This document shows, piece after piece, positions 1 through 10,758 of a DNA stretch of 64,000 nt. The DNA is taken from positions 4,092,001 to 4,156,000 of the forward strand of contig JAGUCH010000003.1 in NCBI GenBank assembly GCA_019096065.1, given 5' to 3'. The notes under the pieces were generated by a model. The model did no database searches. It was not told the DNA's origin and was given only the letters and a program-made list of their open reading frames with translations. Made by a program: the position numbers and the translations under genes. The DNA is from Paracyclopina nana (Eukaryota; Arthropoda; Copepoda; Cyclopoida; Cyclopettidae). How positions within the stretch are numbered: position 1 is the first letter of the stretch; each line of letters begins with the position of its first letter.

Positions 1-326
1 CTATAGGTTCATATTTTGTTATGAATAAAGGGGACCTTTTTTGTGGCTACAAAAAAATGGTCCAAAATAAATCGATTACTTTTGGTTTAATAATATCCTG
101 TCTTGTAGTAGGTAAAAAAATAAGGGTGGAATTTTCAGTCTAAGCGGGCTCTGCACAATCAACACCATGTCAAATTGTTTTGAAAACATTCAAATTTTCG
201 CGCTTTTCCGGCCCGCACATGGCGGCTGGCAGAACAGCTAGTGTTGTTGTTGTTTTGGCTGGCGTCAAGTTGTTTTCATGAAAAAAAATGGGTTGAAAAA
301 AAAACGAATTTTTGCGCGGTGCCGCT

Positions 327-482
327 AAAAAAACAGTTGGTGTTGTGAGTGAGGAAAGCATCACGCTAGTTGGAGTGAAAAAAAAAAAAACGAATTTTTT
401 CGCGTGGTGTTCAGCAATTGCACGGAGTTGGCGGCTGCTAAAAAACAGTTGGTGTTGTGAGTGAGGAAAGCATCACGCTAGT
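327..482. repeat. 43-bp direct duplication in the 5' flank of the first gene
   Basis: A block of about 43 bp beginning with an A-run, then CAGTTGGTGTTGTGAGTGAG and ending CACGCTAGT, occurs at 327-370 and again at 439-482. The first 665 bp otherwise hold no recognisable gene. Short G/T-rich tracts such as TGTTGTTGTTG lie nearby. It may be promoter or 5' UTR of the gene starting at 666. Confidence 0.7.
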
Positions 483-665
483 GGGGGGCGCTACGCGAGG
501 TCCGCATGGTGCGCGTCAGACGCTAAAAGCAGCTGGTGCTGGTGGCCATATGGTTGGTGTCAAAATCCCCCCTCGAGTCACAGCTATTGGCTACATGAAG
601 AGTCCTCACAGCTCCACCTCTACACATAGCACAGTCAATCCAACTTTTGCTACCAGTGCCTCAAC

Positions 666-2585
666 ATGGCTAAAGAAGGTCCTCTTTTTGACGACACGTT
701 GATTGGTGTCAACATTGTGAAAATTTCGAAAAATGTTAAACTCTACCCCAAGAAGTCCAGTGCCAACCAGTTGATTATCAGTGTGGACAAGTTCCTGGAC
801 ATTATAACGTCTCATGAACTGGTTGAGGCGGCCAATTACTTGATGACCCATCGGCTGAAGGAAGGGGCCGAAAATCGAAGTTTCTTCATCACATTTAGTG
901 CCAATAATCCGCAACCATGCTTCAGTGTAAGTTTTGGATCATAGCAAAGAAGTCATTATATTTCTTTATCATGACATTACTTTTTAGATCAAAACTGAAC
1001 CAGCCAATGACAAGGCTTTTTTTGCCCTAACAAATAATAAATTTGTTCAGAGAGGCACAGCCATCATGTTGACTAGCCTTGATTTTGCCATTTTCATGGC
1101 CAATTTACCGCGGATGTTTCTAAATTTTTCGGAGGCCTTTTCTGGAGATTCCTCTTTGGAGCACCTTTTTCTGATCCTGGATGAATTTGTGGCCAACTCA
1201 GTCCTTCAACGACCAGAAAACCTGATGGATTTGTCATCCATGTTTCATCTCCCCTTTGATGAAGACTACCGGTACATTTACCATTGTCAAAAAAAATAAT
1301 TGAAAGGTTTTTTTCAATGTGTCTCTTTGTTGCAGACGCGAGGAACGAGAATTGGATGTGGAAGACGATTTTCCTTTGGGCATCATTGAGCATTTTTTCC
1401 ATGAAGACCACTTCATTACCTTTATAAGGAAGAAATATGAAGCAGCACCAGCCCACAAAAGTCATTTTTTCAATATGATTGAAAATGCTGCCAATTTTTT
1501 GCATCCCCGCAAAGATGACCCCACAATGATGGATGCCTTGAAGAGTCTCAAGACTGTGTGTTTTAATGCACTGTTTAGATTCAAGTAAGAAATCAAGGTT
1601 TTTGTAAAAATGTTCAGTCAATTTATTCTCATTATGTTTTAGCTTTTATGTCGGCATTGAGGACGAGACCACTTCTGAAGCAAAAAAAGCTGAGCTCAAA
1701 TGGATAATTTTGTGCAAGAACATCCACATTTTATTTGACTTTTACAACAATACCTTGGCATGTATGGGCAAAACATCCGCCCTGCAATTCTACCAAGCCC
1801 ATCTGGACATCATCCGCACCATCGCAGCTTCAAAGGATCTAGCCATGGATGCTGACAATGCTGACATGTTCGACCAAAGTGTCTACAGTGTAGGGCCACC
1901 AGCTGAAGACAAGATCGCCACTTATTATGAAGACTTGAAGGCTTCAAAATTTGGTCCAACTACCCAACCGGAGATTCCTGGGATTGAGCTCACAACCTAC
2001 CACCAATACACGCTCAAGATGCGATTAAAAAGAAAAATCAAGTCTTTATGGCTAAGTAAGTGTTTTTTATTGTTAGGAGACCATATAGTCATGTTGACTG
2101 TATTTGCAGATGAGGTCTCGGATGCTGCAGTGGATCAAGGGGAAGAGACATCAAATGTTGTGAATAAGAAGAATGTCCAATTGGCTCCCCAAGAGTCCCT
2201 AGCTGACATGACAAATGAACAGCAGCAACAGCAAGTGGATCATCATGTCTCCTATGCTCCTCCAACACCTACCAACTCTGAGGTCTCCACCGATTTGAAC
2301 AGAGCTTTTTCAAAAACCAACTCTGTTTTGACTACTCAACACGAGCCTATTCATTCCACACCATTGAGACTGTTCAACCAAAGGCCATTTTTTCTCCCTT
2401 CCCCCATACCAGTTGTCGTACCCAATGCCCCAGACAAGCCTGTGAAACGGCGAAAAATCGAACGACAAAACTTGGAACCAAAACATTTATTTCAAACCTC
2501 AAATGAAGAGGAAGAGGATGACCATGAGGTCAATATAACCATAAGAACAAAAAAATCTTTCATAATTAAGGTTGATTTTGCTTGA
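666..2585 (+). CDS. Unrecognised 560-aa protein, five exons
   Basis: Function is not recognised. Five exons join in frame: 666-926, 988-1271, 1336-1584, 1643-2055 and 2110-2585, with four GT-AG introns of 54-64 bp. The first ATG follows CAAC. The N-terminal 400 residues look globular; two stretches (about 20-55 and 90-135) each have a strand-rich piece followed by a hydrophobic segment, which could be a duplicated fold. The C-terminal 150 residues are low complexity, with a QQQQQ run, Ser/Thr/Pro-rich segments, a basic KRRKIER patch that could be a nuclear localisation signal, and an acidic EEEEDD run. I see no signal peptide, membrane span or zinc finger. AATAAA signals follow at 2677 and 2684. 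It could be a host nuclear protein or a gene of the virus-like element that begins 4 kb downstream. The exon structure is convincing, the role is not. Confidence 0.8.
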
Positions 2586-2676
2586 ATGTTGCATTACTAA
2601 AAGCTCTCATGTTTGGATCAATGTATATAAACTTGAATCATTGCATGTCCCGGATGTCTCTACTTGCACCAAATGA

Positions 2677-2689
2677 AATAAAAAATAAA
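2677..2689 (+). terminator. Tandem polyadenylation signals of the first gene
   Basis: Two overlapping-spaced AATAAA hexamers (2677-2682 and 2684-2689) lie about 90 bp after the stop codon at 2585 on the same strand. Confidence 0.65.
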
Positions 2690-2821
2690 AAAAATGTACA
2701 GAACTCTGTAGGACCCAAAAGCCCCACTAAAAATATCCCTGTGTTATGTAGTCCAAAAAATAATTTACTTATTTTACTAGAGTTTTCATACTCGTTGAGT
2801 TCATAACAAGGGTGTTATAAA

Positions 2822-4085
2822 ACCTTTCAATGATTGCTCCTGCTATACGGAACAAAGGTTAGTTTCATTGCATCAATGAAAAAGGCCTTGCCGGTGGGGT
2901 AGATGTATGCATTTGACACATATTTGTGTTGGACAAGTTGAGAGGAAGCTTTAGAGCTCAAATAATCTTCTGTACTACCCCTTAACCAATTAAAAATAGA
3001 TACATTTCAATGATTGCTCCTGCTATACAGAACAAAAGCTAGTTTCATTGCATCAATGAAAAAGGCCTTGCCGGTGGGGTAGATGTATGCATTTGACACA
3101 TATTTTCGTTGGACAAGTTGTGAGGAAGCTTTAGAGCTCAAATAATTCTCTGTACTACCCCTTAACCAATTAAAAATAGATACATTTCAATGATTGCTCC
3201 TGCTATACAGAACAAAAGCTAATTTCATTGCATCAATGAAAAAGGCCTTGCCGGTGGGGTAGATGTATGCATTTGACACATATTTTTGTTGGACAAGTTG
3301 TGAGGAAGCTTTAGAGCTCAAATAATTCTCTGTACTACCCCTTAACCAATTAAAAATAGATACATTTCAATGATTGCTCCTGCTATGCAGAACAAAGGCT
3401 AGTTTCATTTCATCAATGAAATAGACCATGCAGGTGGGGTAGATGTATGCATTTGACACATATTTGTGTTGGACAAGTAGTGTGGAAGCTTTAGAGCTCA
3501 AATAATTCTCTGTACTACCCCTTAACCAATTAAAAATAGATACATTTCAATGATTGCTCCTGCTATGCAGAACAAAGGTTAGTTTCATTTCATCAATGAA
3601 ATAGACCATGCCGGTGGGGTAGATGTATGCATTTGACACATATTTGTGTTGGACAAGTTGAGAGGAAGCTTTAGAGCTCAAATAATTCTCTGTACTACTC
3701 TTAACCAATTAAAAATAGATACATTTCAATGATTGCTCCTGCTATGCAGAACAAAGGCTAGTTTCATTTCAACAATGAAATAGGCCTTGCCGGTGGGGTA
3801 GATGTATGCATTTGACACATATTTGTGTTGGACAAGTAGTGTGGAAGCTTTAGAGCTCAAATAATTCTCTGTACTACCCCTTAACCAATTAAAAATAGAT
3901 ACATTTCAATGATTGCTCCTGCTATGCAGAACAAAGGCTAGTTTCATTTCATCAATGAAATAGACCATGCAGGTGGGGTAGATGTATGCATTTGACACAT
4001 ATTTGTGTTGGACAAGTTGAGAGGAAGCTTTAGAGCTCAAATAATCTTCTGTACTACCCTTAACCAATTAAAAATAGATACATTT
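2822..4085. repeat. 180-bp tandem satellite, seven copies
   Basis: A unit of 180 bp (179 in one copy) starting near TTTCAATGATTGCTCCTGCT repeats at about 2826, 3005, 3185, 3365, 3545, 3724 and 3904. Copies differ by scattered substitutions (for example CCTTGCCGG versus CCATGCAGG), giving two or three subtypes. No coding frame is conserved across copies. Confidence 0.95.
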
Positions 4086-4129
4086 CATAAGTACGAGTGC
4101 AAAAATGATGCAATTTATGAAATTGATTG

Positions 4130-4461
4130 TATGAAAAAAGTTCATTAATATGAATTGTTTATTTTCAAATTCTAAAGAGAAAATAATTTTATGTATTTTT
4201 TGATTTTCGGCTTCGTTCTCCAGTGATTGGCGAAAAATGGACTATAGTAATGAAAGCTGCTTTTTTGTCCTTTTTATGATGAGCGAAAATGATGTAATTT
4301 ATGGAATCGATGGTATGAAAAAAGTTCATTAATATGAATTGTTCATTTTCAAATTCTAAAGAGAAAATGATTTCATGTATTTTTTGATTTTCAGCTTCGT
4401 TCTCAAGTGACAGGCAAAAACGCACATTTTATGGAAAGCTGCTGCTGCTGCTGCTGCTGCT
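4130..4461. repeat. Two-copy 181-bp repeat followed by (GCT)8
   Basis: A block containing AAAGTTCATTAATATGAATTG and GATTTTCGGCTTCGTTCTC occurs at about 4130-4235 and again at about 4312-4412, 181 bp apart. It is followed at 4438-4461 by eight GCT units. No gene is seen here. Confidence 0.85.
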
Positions 4462-5107
4462 CCTCACACGCATTTTTTACCCCTGCTTTTTTAAAAATAT
4501 TATGTAAAAAAGTGACTTAAAAATGTATTCTGAATGCTAAAAAATAGTAAAGAGTAATTTTTCCAAGAGTAAAATTGATGATTCATGGATTTTAGAGCGC
4601 ACGAATATTTTCTGTGTAATCAGCATTATTTTTCTCGTGGAAATCGTCAATCGTTAAAGTCGCGCTCCATCGGAAAGATGGTAAGCAGTATTTTTTTGAC
4701 TTTGTGAAACTTGTGCACCCAAAATCCGACCAAAACTGACTCATGAAGCCTTCTAGAGGTGCCAGAGCCTCTAGCCATTCCAAGATTGGGTTGAAAAGTG
4801 GGTACTTTTCCCCAACTCCGGGCACCTCTCGCCACCTTTCATGGACCAGCAGCACTTCAGATAACTATCTTTTCATACTTTTTACTTAGAGGGATACAGC
4901 CACTTGAGATCATTGAAAAGGTCCACAAAGAAGATAATTTTAGTCCTAGCTGTGATTTTGAGTTCATCGGCCTCAGCGGAGCTCGTCATCGTTGTTGTTG
5001 GCCACCTTGGCTTGTTGGCAGCTTCCTATTGAGCCCCTTTTTAACCAAATCCCCCATTTATCATTGACTTGTGTACATACTATGGTGGGGTCATTCATTC
5101 ATTTGCA

Positions 5108-5324
5108 TAAGCCCAGATTTTTTGGTGGAGCCACGACGGTCGTTGGCCATCTGCTCCAGGGAAGCCACTCACAATGAGTCTCTTTTATCCTTTTAACAAA
5201 CAGGTGTTCTTTATCACCCATTGACACGTGTGCATAATTAATGTATGCTCATAAATAATTGACAAGCTTGACAAGACCTCAGATTTTCAGTGGAGCCACG
5301 ACGGTCGTCGGCCATCTGCTCCTA
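5108..5324. repeat. 43-bp direct repeat spaced about 172 bp
   Basis: CAGATTTT, then GTGGAGCCACGACGGTCGT and GGCCATCTGCTCC, occurs at 5113-5160 and 5281-5324 with few differences. The surrounding 4.5-6.0 kb is AT-rich and holds no coding region I can support. Confidence 0.8.
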
Positions 5325-6054
5325 TGTGTATGTGCATAATGATAGGCTTGACAATGATCTCATTTGGGAAAAAGTAATGAACAATAGCAGGCTCAACTAA
5401 CTCAAATAATTGACAGACCTTTAGTTTTTTTGATCACCCCACAACACTCCTGTATCAACTTGACAACCCTTGTCACTCTTTGAAAATTTTGATTTTTTTT
5501 TATCAAGCCAGAATCCTGCAGTTCCAACCTATAAGATTGCTATCAGCACAACATTTGTTCTGCAAAAGCAAGGCTTATAGATTGGAACTGAAAGATCCCA
5601 GCTTGGATACAAGCAGAATTTTTTTGAACGTTCATTGGCATGAAATGTTGTAAATGTTGTAAAGTAGAGAAAATGATTTGCAACTTTTTTGGATGGTTAG
5701 AAAAATTCATTCTAACATTTTCAAACTCAAACATCTGTATGTTGATCAAAAACTATCACTTGGAAGTATTGACCACATTTTAGTGGTCGAATTCAAGTCA
5801 AGAATAGGATTTTCTTTTTGAATTGGTCATCAGAGCCATCTTTGATTGCGATTTTAGTTGATAATCAAGAAAGCAAGATCGTTGCATAATCCAGTTCAAT
5901 ATTTTGCAATTGCCTGGTGAAATATGATTCTTAGAGCAACACTCTGTCTACATTTGGCTGCCTTGTGATCATGCACTTATTTATGTAAACAACATTTGCA
6001 TGCAAAGAAAAAATCGTGCAATAGCAGCCAGCTGGCTACAACCCAATGATGTTT

Positions 6055-6312
6055 TAACACATTTTTTCGAAAAAATATTTACGAATAGAAAAGCTTCGTC
6101 TTTGCATTTTGAACAGAAAATAATTGGGTGCATTTTTTGACTTAACCACTACTTGGAGTGGAAATGGCCGAATTCGGATCCCATGGGACAATTGTAAAAA
6201 CGCATTTTAATGTGATGTTCATCTAAACACTTTCATTTTTTCGAAAAAATATTTACGAATAGTAAAGCTTCGTCTTTGCATTTTGAACAGAAAATAATTG
6301 GGTGCATTTTTT
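6055..6312. repeat. About 78-bp direct repeat spaced about 176 bp
   Basis: The segment with TTTTTTCGAAAAAATATTTA, AAGCTTCGTCTTTGC and AATAATTGGGTGCATTTTTT is present at about 6060-6137 and 6236-6312. The TTTTTTCGAAAAAA core is itself palindromic. Confidence 0.85.
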
Positions 6313-6420
6313 TATCCACCCTCTAGTTTTTGAGAGAAACAGATTGTAACATGATATTCAGTACTTTGACGTGCAACGCGATCATCCAACTTTGTCAACC
6401 CCTGTCAACTTCACACATTT

Positions 6421-6437
6421 CCTCTCTCTTTCTCTCT

Positions 6438-6472
<35 letters not shown>
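6421..6472. repeat. (CT)n microsatellite
   Basis: About 50 bp of almost pure CT dinucleotide repeat lies between the left-hand repeats and the start of the virus-like gene cluster. Confidence 0.95.
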
Positions 6473-6686
6473 ATTTCTAATGCTATTCCTTTTTTTTAGG
6501 TCAATGTATATAAGTGGAGACGTGAATATCTCCCATGGGGCTGTGATGGGGGGCTGATGAGGAGGATGTGAAAATCCAATTGAGGTCTCAGAAAAAGCCA
6601 GAAGTGAATCATTCTGGAAGCAATCAAGCTACATAAAATGACCATGTCATTTAAATAATAAAAATGGGGGCTTAGGATCATCATTA

Positions 6687-6692
6687 TTTATT
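6687..6692 (-). terminator. Polyadenylation signal at the 3' end of the minus-strand cluster
   Basis: TTTATT on the + strand reads AATAAA on the - strand. It lies about 215 bp after the last confirmed stop codon (6907) and about 35 bp after the end of the open extension at 6727, as expected for the 3' end of the most distal transcript. Confidence 0.55.
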
Positions 6693-6906
6693 ACAACATT
6701 TTCAATCTTTTGTACAGCTTTTGTTTTTAAGACTTTGAGAGCTCGTCTTTTTGGGGAGGGTGCTTTTCGTGTAAAATTGCCTCGCGTTGGACTTTACTCA
6801 AAAATGGCCTTAATTTACAAGGGTAAATGAGTCGTAAAATAGTGGCATTTGTGTCACCATTGGCCAAAGCTTTCAATACAGCTTTTTCACCAGGTAAGGT
6901 TTGGGC

Positions 6907-7257
6907 CTAAAACCTTTGCTGGGAAATTTCCTCCAGAACTTTGCCCAAGTTTGAAAATGGAATTGCATTATCCATATAGTAAATTTTGCCTTCATTGTCA
7001 AAATCAATGGCACCCACATTTGTACAAATGTACAAAAATAGAGGCTTCACATAGCGTCGAGCCTTTTCAGAAACATTGCTAATTGCTGAAAATAATGTCT
7101 CTCTAATGCGAGTGGACTCAAGAATTTTTTCATTGCTGATTGATTTTTTTACAGTGATAGGTTGGGGACTTTCAAATTCATTAGCTTTAAAAGTCAACTC
7201 ATCATCATCATCTTCATAGATGATCTCACGACCAATAGTAGGCTTGAGTTTTGCCAT
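6907..7257 (-). CDS. Small acidic/basic element protein, 116 aa, possibly prematurely stopped
   Basis: Not recognised. The most distal gene of the cluster, starting 6 bp after the stop of its upstream neighbour. The N-terminus has an acidic DDDDE run; the rest is mixed and probably globular, with a hydrophobic LFLYIC stretch. The TAG at 6907-6909 is followed in the same frame by 59 further open codons, ending in TAA at 6727, just before the polyadenylation signal. No plausible intron donor would remove the TAG, so either the protein ends here or the gene carries a nonsense mutation. Confidence 0.6.
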   Translation of the reverse strand: MAKLKPTIGREIIYEDDDDELTFKANEFESPQPITVKKSISNEKILESTRIRETLFSAISNVSEKARRYVKPLFLYICTNVGAIDFDNEGKIYYMDNAIPFSNLGKVLEEISQQRF

Positions 7258-7262
7258 TGTTT

Positions 7263-7574
7263 TCAGTTGATTTGAGCAGAAGCCAAGTCGTCGCTGCTAA
7301 TACTTTGGGTATCTTCTTCCTGGTCATCAGACTCCTCTTCTCCCAATTGATCCAAAATAGATGCTTTTGTTCTCCCAACTGAAGCAATACTGGTCTTCCT
7401 GCTGGACTGTGAAGTAGACTTTTTACCACCTTTGCAGTTTACACAAACTTCACCCTCCAATGGAAGCTTTGGAACTGAATGAGCAGCTGGCACAAGAGGG
7501 GGAAGCTCTGGTGGTGGTGGAGTAGGTGGGTGGTCGGAGCTCTTTAAAGGGAATGCAGCAACAATGCTTTCCAT
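7263..7574 (-). CDS. Small Pro/Ser-rich element protein, 103 aa
   Basis: Not recognised. It overlaps the 3' end of the upstream basic protein gene by 31 bp and is followed after 5 bp by the next gene, an arrangement typical of compact viral gene clusters. It has a proline run near residue 18, a single CVNC pair near residue 43, a Ser/Lys-rich middle and an acidic EEESDDQEED tail. Probably disordered. No transmembrane segment. Confidence 0.6.
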   Translation of the reverse strand: MESIVAAFPLKSSDHPPTPPPPELPPLVPAAHSVPKLPLEGEVCVNCKGGKKSTSQSSRKTSIASVGRTKASILDQLGEEESDDQEEDTQSISSDDLASAQIN

Positions 7575-7948
7575 AAATAGGGGTAAACAGTGAATGATGC
7601 TACGGGTAAAGGCTTCCTCAGTTTTCCCTCTGGTGGATGAAACATGGTCAGATATGAAGCAAGGAATGTAAGTCCAAACATAAAATACCTTCCATTTTTA
7701 CGAAGTGATGGCACATTTGCCACAAAAGTACGAATTGCATCTTTGTAGAGTCTAAGCTTCTTAGCAGCTGATACAGGATCCTTGAGGGGGATCTTGGCCC
7801 GAACAACAGCCTTGATCAATGATGCAAGCATTAAGAGCTGCATCTTGGTAGAGCCTTTTAAAATAAGCACTCGATCCTTTGCGCTTTTACTGGAGGCTAA
7901 GGCCATCAAAAAGCCTTTATGCTTCATGATGGAGCTCTCTGTTAGCAT
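7544..7948 (-). CDS. Short basic Maverick/adintovirus-type conserved protein, 134 aa
   Basis: The first 95 residues have the pattern of a small basic protein that recurs in Mavericks/Polintons and related small DNA viruses: an N-terminal LMALASSKSAKDRVL segment, a helical middle with Ile-Pro-Leu (about residue 54), then a Lys/Tyr/Arg-rich helix and a basic Arg-Lys turn. Known relatives are short, alpha-helical and of uncertain role; a virion or DNA-associated function is usually proposed. The C-terminal 35 residues are hydrophobic and do not match that pattern. Position next to the capsid genes supports membership of the element. Confidence 0.6.
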   Translation of the reverse strand: MLTESSIMKHKGFLMALASSKSAKDRVLILKGSTKMQLLMLASLIKAVVRAKIPLKDPVSAAKKLRLYKDAIRTFVANVPSLRKNGRYFMFGLTFLASYLTMFHPPEGKLRKPLPVASFTVYPYLWKALLLHSL

Positions 7949-7988
7949 TTTTTACAAAAGGGTCAAGTGATCCTCTTAATGGACAAAT

Positions 7989-8234
7989 CTAGACTGATTG
8001 TATCATCTGATCTCTTGTTGCATTTAAAGCACTTGGAGTACTCTGAGCTGATCCTTGAGGGATGATTGACCTTGGCCAAAGTTGAACTAAAGTGGAATTT
8101 TTTACAAATGACTTGAGGAATATTAAAATGACTAGACCAAGCATTGAATAAAGCAAGTCATGTAAAGTAGATGATGAGAGGCAAAGTTCCTGATCTTGTA
8201 TTTCCAAGGATTGAGCAGTCATGTTAACACTCAT
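7989..8234 (-). CDS. Small single-pass membrane protein of the element, 81 aa
   Basis: An ATG at 8234 (alternative at 8222) begins an 81-residue reading frame with one hydrophobic segment of about 17 residues (LLYSMLGLVILIFLKSF) around residues 28-44 and a Ser/Thr/Gln-rich tail. It starts 38 bp after the stop of the minor capsid gene and ends 41 bp before the basic protein gene, on the same strand. Small membrane proteins in this position are common in small eukaryotic DNA viruses. No family recognised. Confidence 0.5.
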   Translation of the reverse strand: MSVNMTAQSLEIQDQELCLSSSTLHDLLYSMLGLVILIFLKSFVKNSTLVQLWPRSIIPQGSAQSTPSALNATRDQMIQSV

Positions 8235-8271
8235 GATGCAAGTAGGGTATATCAACACAAACAATACAACA

Positions 8272-9246
8272 TCAAGTAGACACTTTGAGTACAAGTTCTG
8301 TTTCTCCCATGTCATGAAAAGGGAATGCATTTCCAAAAGTGTCGTAGAGATTGACAAACACTCTGTTACTTTTGGATGTTAAAATTAGAGGGTTGATGGG
8401 AAAATTGTTTGTGAATGTGAAACAATTATTTAAGTTAAAATCAAGCTTGGCCAAGCTGATGTGCCCTAGCAAAGATGATGTTGTAAGGGCAAGGCCAGAA
8501 TGTTCAGTACTGGTTGCATACACCATTTGAGGGGAAATGTCTTCTTGTCCACTGATTGAAAGGTGAATTTCCATTCGACTCAAATTGATGTGAATGTTGG
8601 GGCTGAATTTAGCACATTTTACAATCGAAAAGCCAGCAGGCGTCTTGGCAACTAGCTGAGCATATTGTAGGAGACTGTCACACTTTACTTCATCAGGGGG
8701 TGGGGTGGCATGATGAATCGCATCCAGGTCCAAGCCACATTTTTTGATGATGATGTCACAATATTTGATGGCAGCAGTGCGACGAAGTGATGGAGCCATG
8801 AAACCAAGTTTACTGGCTAAAGTTGCTGACATGCGAAGAAAAATTTGAGCGTGTTCATTCAAAAATGAGATGTCCAACAAGGACACTAAGTCATAGGTTA
8901 GACCATTTTGACTTTTTTGAAGTTCAAAATCTGGAAAAAGTGCTTTGCTCACTTTTTCAACAAAACTGTCAGACTGGAGAGTACAATCAGGAATGCCATA
9001 GGATTTAATGCTCCACTTATTTTCAACACTGTCCTCTTTTTTCATATGGTACATTCGTACGGTTTCACTGGCACAATGGATAAGCCCAGAAGCAGTTAGG
9101 CTTACTAGCTCAACCATAAAACGAGTTGCAATATTTGGGTTGGGATCAAACAATTGACTGGGTAGGTCGAAAGAAAAGTTACTTGGACTTGAGTCAATTC
9201 TCTTGTCAAAGGAGGAATTCACTACAAGTATCTTGGGAGCTGGCAT
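8272..9246 (-). CDS. Minor capsid (penton-like) protein of a Maverick/Polinton, 324 aa
   Basis: The protein begins MPAPKILVVNSS and has the layout expected of the Maverick minor capsid: an N-terminal extended strand with Ser-rich linker, an N-terminal region where a host-element conserved Leu-rich strand precedes a long variable middle, and a C-terminal portion of alternating beta-strand-like segments ending in a G-E-x-E-L-V-L-K strand. The family forms a single jelly roll at capsid vertices. Here the C-terminal segment with N-P, I-x-V and D-T-F-G-N residues (about 280-315) is the best match to my memory of the family; the rest is diverged. The frame is intact with no intron. It lies between the integrase remnant and a small membrane protein gene, as in other elements of this class. 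A longer N-terminus in the same frame exists, but the ATG at 9246 is the natural start. Confidence 0.6.
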   Translation of the reverse strand: MPAPKILVVNSSFDKRIDSSPSNFSFDLPSQLFDPNPNIATRFMVELVSLTASGLIHCASETVRMYHMKKEDSVENKWSIKSYGIPDCTLQSDSFVEKVSKALFPDFELQKSQNGLTYDLVSLLDISFLNEHAQIFLRMSATLASKLGFMAPSLRRTAAIKYCDIIIKKCGLDLDAIHHATPPPDEVKCDSLLQYAQLVAKTPAGFSIVKCAKFSPNIHINLSRMEIHLSISGQEDISPQMVYATSTEHSGLALTTSSLLGHISLAKLDFNLNNCFTFTNNFPINPLILTSKSNRVFVNLYDTFGNAFPFHDMGETELVLKVST

Positions 9247-9635
9247 CCTACCATTCAGATTTTCAATCCTGGTGCAACACGATATTTCTTTAGATCTGAG
9301 CCTGCTATTGTACGCCGATAAGTTGGTGGGAATTCTGGAAATAAAAAAGTATGAAAAGATGTAAACAGATAGAGTCTGGTCGCCTAGTTTGGGTGCACAA
9401 GTTGAAATCTGCATGCATGATCTACATTTTCTCCTCCCTCCCATTTTATTTAGAACAAACTAATTTTCACCCCCGTCGTCGCCCTCCTTCCGTTCCTCCT
9501 CGCGGGTGCGGTAGGCAAGCCCTACCTGGGACCTGGATACCAAGTGTTTAGTAAGTATACCAACTTTTTCCAATGCTGGTGCGCAACTGGCTGTTTGGGT
9601 GGGAAAGCGCGTGCGAGTAAGGGGGCGTGTCTTTT
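9247..9635. other. Spacer between minor capsid and integrase remnant
   Basis: About 390 bp without a supported gene. It contains a GC-richer patch near 9470-9620 and presumably holds the promoter and 5' UTR of the minor capsid gene on the - strand. Confidence 0.5.
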
Positions 9636-10735
9636 CTACTTACCACTCAATGTCACACTATAGTGGGTTTGCCGTCCAACCCGCTTTATTGAAATGACCT
9701 TGGAAATAGTGTACTTAAATTGAGGATGGTCTGGGTGCTGCAATGAATGTTTTGGAATAATTCGTATCTCATCAGTCCTAAACAGGCCTTGAATCGATTC
9801 ACTGTTGAGATCCTGTAAGGATAACATTGGATCTTTAGACGGATCAACCTTACTGAATCGACATTTGACGATACGAAACACCTCCGTGCTTAGTCGAGTT
9901 CTTGCACTTTTCTTGGCAAAGAGTGAGCTAGGTAAGGTTACAAGATTGCACAGTTGACCAATGAATTGTTTTTCTACTTGATGCTGCTTCTTCAAATTCT
10001 TCAGGAAATCACCATAGGTCAAAGCACTGGATTGTTTCTTCCATTGTGTATTGTCTGTCAACACTTCAGTAGGAGTTGCCAAATGATCAAAAGCGGTATG
10101 TTTAGTCGTATTGTAAGATGTGACTATGATTTCGTTAAATTGTATCCAACCTTTTCCCTTTTCATAGGCTTGTGACCCAAGTTTCAGTTGCAGGATTGCT
10201 AGCTTTTGACGATATGTTCGTATAGCACGCTCTGCTAGAGCTGCTTTTGAAAGTGATGATTTCAGGTAGGTGATGGCATGTCCTTGTGACTTGAGATAAC
10301 CAACCACCGTTGACGCCCTAAACTCTAGCCCTGAGTCTGACATGAAAAGAGATGATTTCATGCATGGGTGCTGTTGACGATAAGGTTTCAACTTTGACAA
10401 TACTTTTAAATGCTTCAATCATGTGTGGTGCATCCTTTTGCTTCAATGGAATGACGATCATAAAACGACTGTAACAGTCAATCACAATTAATCCATAGCG
10501 GTGCAAATGATGCTTCAAAACTAAAGTCAATGAGGTCGCAATGAAGTCGATGAAGTGGAAATTGGCTGGTGATGGCATGCATAGCCTTTCTCTTGGGACG
10601 CAGGTCTTTGATAGAATTGTCGCACAACTGCATTATTTTCAAAGAATTTGTCCACAGCATCATCTGAAAACTTTTTGGTTTTTTTCAACTTGTCAGGTCC
10701 ATAAAGTCCCGACTTGAAGTAGTATCTTGCAATTG
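9636..10735 (-). pseudogene. Broken retroviral-type (rve, DDE) integrase of a Maverick/Polinton
   Basis: Homology runs through four reading-frame segments on the - strand. The first (about 10735-10620) has the aromatic/basic zinc-less N-terminal region; the second (about 10620-10500) holds the first catalytic Asp in the context CDLID; the third (10500-10395) has the strand LIVIDCYSRF; the fourth, a 260-residue open frame (10418-9636), has the second Asp in SDSGLEF and the Glu in LAERAIRT, followed by a linker and a C-terminal chromodomain-like/SH3-like segment with KVISIKRVG. The frame changes near 10620, 10500 and 10395 have no splice-site signatures, unlike the introns elsewhere in this element, so they look like true indels. 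In this family the integrase inserts the element into host DNA, so this copy is probably immobile by its own integrase. Confidence 0.8.
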
Positions 10736-10758
10736 CTCCATCTTTATAGGGCTGATTT

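Noticed and set aside
6330-6557. 75-codon frame on the + strand
   Set aside because: Half of it is the CT microsatellite translated as SLSLSL.
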